A DNA stretch of 64,000 nucleotides from Nissolia schottii (Eukaryota > Streptophyta > Magnoliopsida > Fabales > Fabaceae). A model generated the notes under the pieces. The model searched no databases. It was not told where the DNA came from and saw nothing but the letters and a program-made list of their open reading frames with translations. Positions within the stretch are counted from its first letter, which is position 1; the number at the start of each line of letters is the position of its first letter. The position numbers and the translations under genes were made by a program. Location: NCBI GenBank assembly GCA_003254905.1, contig QANU01076963.1:262568-326567 (forward strand). Direction: 5' to 3'. Shown piece by piece: positions 62,029-64,000 of this stretch.

Positions 62029-62539
62029 GAGTATAGTTTACCCATTTTGTCTATCATGAGCACTCCAATTTCAGTAATCAATACTTGAGAACTCTACCTC
62101 GATATATTCAAGTTGAATTTGGAAATAAATGCAGTGTAAAACACCCTAGCTAGCTAGCTTACGCTTAACTCGTAAACCATGCTTCACTAGATTGTTATCT
62201 GCTTGGTTGGAATACTTATAGTCCTATATTAACTTTAGAATATATCTCTTTACTCAAAATATGGACCAATTTAAAACTTTTCATTTCTTTATTTAAAACC
62301 TAAGTATGAGCCGTGCGTGTGAAAGAAGGCAATATATAAAATCAAGCGGTAGGGTCTACAAGACTTAGGCGTTTAATAGCATATCAGATAATTACTCACA
62401 ACATGCTCGTATAAATATAGTTAATACATACTGGTCCAGAAATACTTGCACATAGGCTTATAATTAAATATTACAAGTACTGCAATCAAAAAGCTAATGG
62501 CAAACAAATCCATTTAGCTAATACAAGGTGCCTACACGT

Positions 62540-64000
62540 CGTGAAGTGTAGTTCTGAAATACAGTCTTGCTGCCTCCCTAGAGTCTCTTGTCTCCAAGGC
62601 TCTTCAATTGTCCTCTGCTGCCTTCTCCATTCCGGCGTACTCGTCGTGCTCGCCTGGAATCATAAGTGAGTGAGGGATGAGAACGCCGCGTTCTCAGTGG
62701 GAAGTCTAGGCCAATATCTATTCTGTATTTACTCACTTGTGATCCAGACCGCTCAAGAGTTCTCTAAGTGCCATGCATACTAAATTCCCTGCTTTATTTT
62801 ATTCTTGCTAATCCTGAGCAGCCCTAATTACTAGGTGACGGGGAATATACTAATCTTCGTCCTAGTCATTAAGTGTGCACTATCGGCTTACTATTACTTA
62901 GTCGTCATAAGACTTAGAATACTCTTAAGCGTTTACTTTATAGGGCGATTGCCAACGACTTTTCGCCGCACATACATATCTCACAATTCAAACAATTATT
63001 ACATGTTATGCATGGGGGTAATGGGGATTTCTCTTACGCGCCAAAGACGGCGTCCTTCTTGTTTATTTGAATGTCCACATGCTTCCTTGTACTCCGAGGG
63101 ACCGTCGCCCCGTCGAAATACAACCTACTCCTTTCCGGATCCTCGTTTCTAGGGGCAGAGCACATACCCGAGTGGTAGCGAACCACGGATGCACGGATGC
63201 ACGAATGCACATAAATTTGGCGGATCGGGATAACCATCGACTTGTACGATGGTGAGGGGAGTGCCCTTGCGACATAGCCGGGAGTGGACGCACTTTGTCC
63301 GCACCTTCAGGGACAACTTACTTTTTATCTTTGTCCGCACCTTCAGGGACATCTTGCTTTTTATCATTCTCTTTCTTCTCTTTCTTTTCTTTGTCTTTAT
63401 TCATGAATTATGACTTTCTTGACATGTGTTTGTCCTTTCTTTGTCTATGACGGTAGTCATATGCACAGGCGTAGGCCTGTATTCATCATGAACCAATCCT
63501 CCTGTCGGGACTGGTGAAGGGCTTGTCCTTTGGACGTGCCAAGAGAGGGGGGTGCCCTATTATACAACTATGTTCTTATCTTCAAGGTTCTTCAAGCCCT
63601 CGTGGCCGAAGTCTTCTTAAGATACTCCATTTTCCCTAATGTTCAATTATGGTCTTTGTTAGATTTAGGTTATAACTTCTAATTTTCTAAGGCCGTCCTA
63701 AGAATCCTGACTACGACCGTATCATCTAGATGCATAATATCATTCATATACGCATAATACACATTATCATGACACATAATACATGACCATTTACCTCACA
63801 GATGCATTAAGGTACGACAACAACTATCGGGACACTCATAACCTCTCTTTCCTTCGGAATTTTGACTATCGAATACCCGATGAGTCCTAGACTTCATCCT
63901 AGGGTTTTTGATGGCTCCAAGATCAATTTTCGCACATATAAGTCCAGATTTTATGCCCTAGGTTCAGCAATTGCAGATTCACTCATTTTTCCCAAAGTAC
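62540..64000. mobile_element. Probable LTR-retrotransposon sequence, unclassified
   Basis: The block is markedly less AT-rich, with phrases that recall plant gypsy LTRs (ggaatcataagtgagtgagg at about 62657 with ttctcagtgggaagtc; gcacatacccgagtggtagc at about 63160 with gaaccacggatg). It includes short direct repeats: gatgcac at 63188-63212 and two 36-bp units starting tttgtccgcaccttcaggga at 63294 and 63330. No open frame with a domain, no paired LTR and no clean end are visible before the window stops, so the assignment is tentative. Confidence 0.35.

Larger units (their letters stand above)
61848..64000. other. Probable long intron or truncation upstream of the ACA exons
   Basis: No upstream ACA exon (expected to end in GIAGTE) is found on the minus strand. 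A 39-bp tandem duplication lies at 61951-62028, within 180 bp of the exon. From about 62540 the base composition changes to the retrotransposon-like block described separately. Confidence 0.5.

Noticed and set aside
63034..63367. Overlapping short frames on both strands near the right edge
   Set aside because: They coincide with short tandem repeats in retrotransposon-like DNA and show no domain.

Overview
The window is nuclear DNA of a flowering plant. The evidence is AT-rich intergenic DNA, genes with many short GT-AG introns, and plant-specific families: an IDM1-like PHD/GNAT protein, a D-type cyclin, autoinhibited Ca2+-ATPase, Ty1-copia and Ty3-gypsy LTRs, CACTA and MULE transposons, and the plant mobile domain. 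A dicot is likely and a legume is possible, but this rests on general similarity only. Two runs of N (2491-3099 and 20735-21162) are assembly gaps.

Layout. 1-7 kb: a small fold-back MITE, then a decayed Ty1-copia retrotransposon (LTRs 509-673 and 6821-6995). A Sirevirus-type solo LTR (1851-3624) is inserted exactly in its protease active-site codons. 8-21 kb is the gene-rich block. It holds a CSA/ERCC8 WD40 gene (+, 9 exons, 446 aa), a single-exon PHD-finger/acetyltransferase gene (+, 615 aa) and an IFRD/SAT32-like gene (-, 13 exons, 449 aa). 21-33.6 kb is a repeat-rich gene desert with three fold-back MITEs, microsatellites and a dead RNase H-like fragment. 33.65 to about 45.05 kb is a CACTA (En/Spm) element with TNP2-type and TNP1-like (Transposase_24) genes, both on the minus strand and both decayed. 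A Ty3-gypsy-like solo LTR (36185-38143, 5-bp target duplication) splits the TNP2 gene. 45.05-46.2 kb has a fold-back element and a tandem triplication of about 0.31 kb. 48.18-49.60 kb is a CYCD5-like cyclin gene (+, 5 exons, 316 aa). About 51.15-57.95 kb is a Mutator-like element. Its decayed transposase (+) converges on a decayed plant-mobile-domain gene (-), with a telomere-like repeat block between them. 60.85-61.85 kb holds the last three exons of an ACA1/ACA2-type Ca2+-ATPase (-). Upstream of these, 62.1-64 kb has no further exon and looks like LTR-retrotransposon sequence.

Host genes. Five are supported: a repair-ligase substrate receptor (CSA), a chromatin acetyltransferase-like protein, an IFRD co-regulator, a cell-cycle cyclin and the 3' end of a Ca2+ pump. 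They do not form one pathway. From memory, Arabidopsis homologues of three of them (SAT32 At1g27760, ACA1 At1g27770, CSA-1 At1g27840) are also close neighbours, which suggests an ancient gene block expanded here by transposons. No unambiguously new system was found. The most interesting structures are the MULE with a convergent plant-mobile-domain gene and telomere-like spacer, the nested solo LTRs, the internal repeat array in the CACTA element, and the 0.31-kb tandem triplication. All coordinates of spliced genes come from reading splice sites and checking that the frame stays open, not from transcripts.
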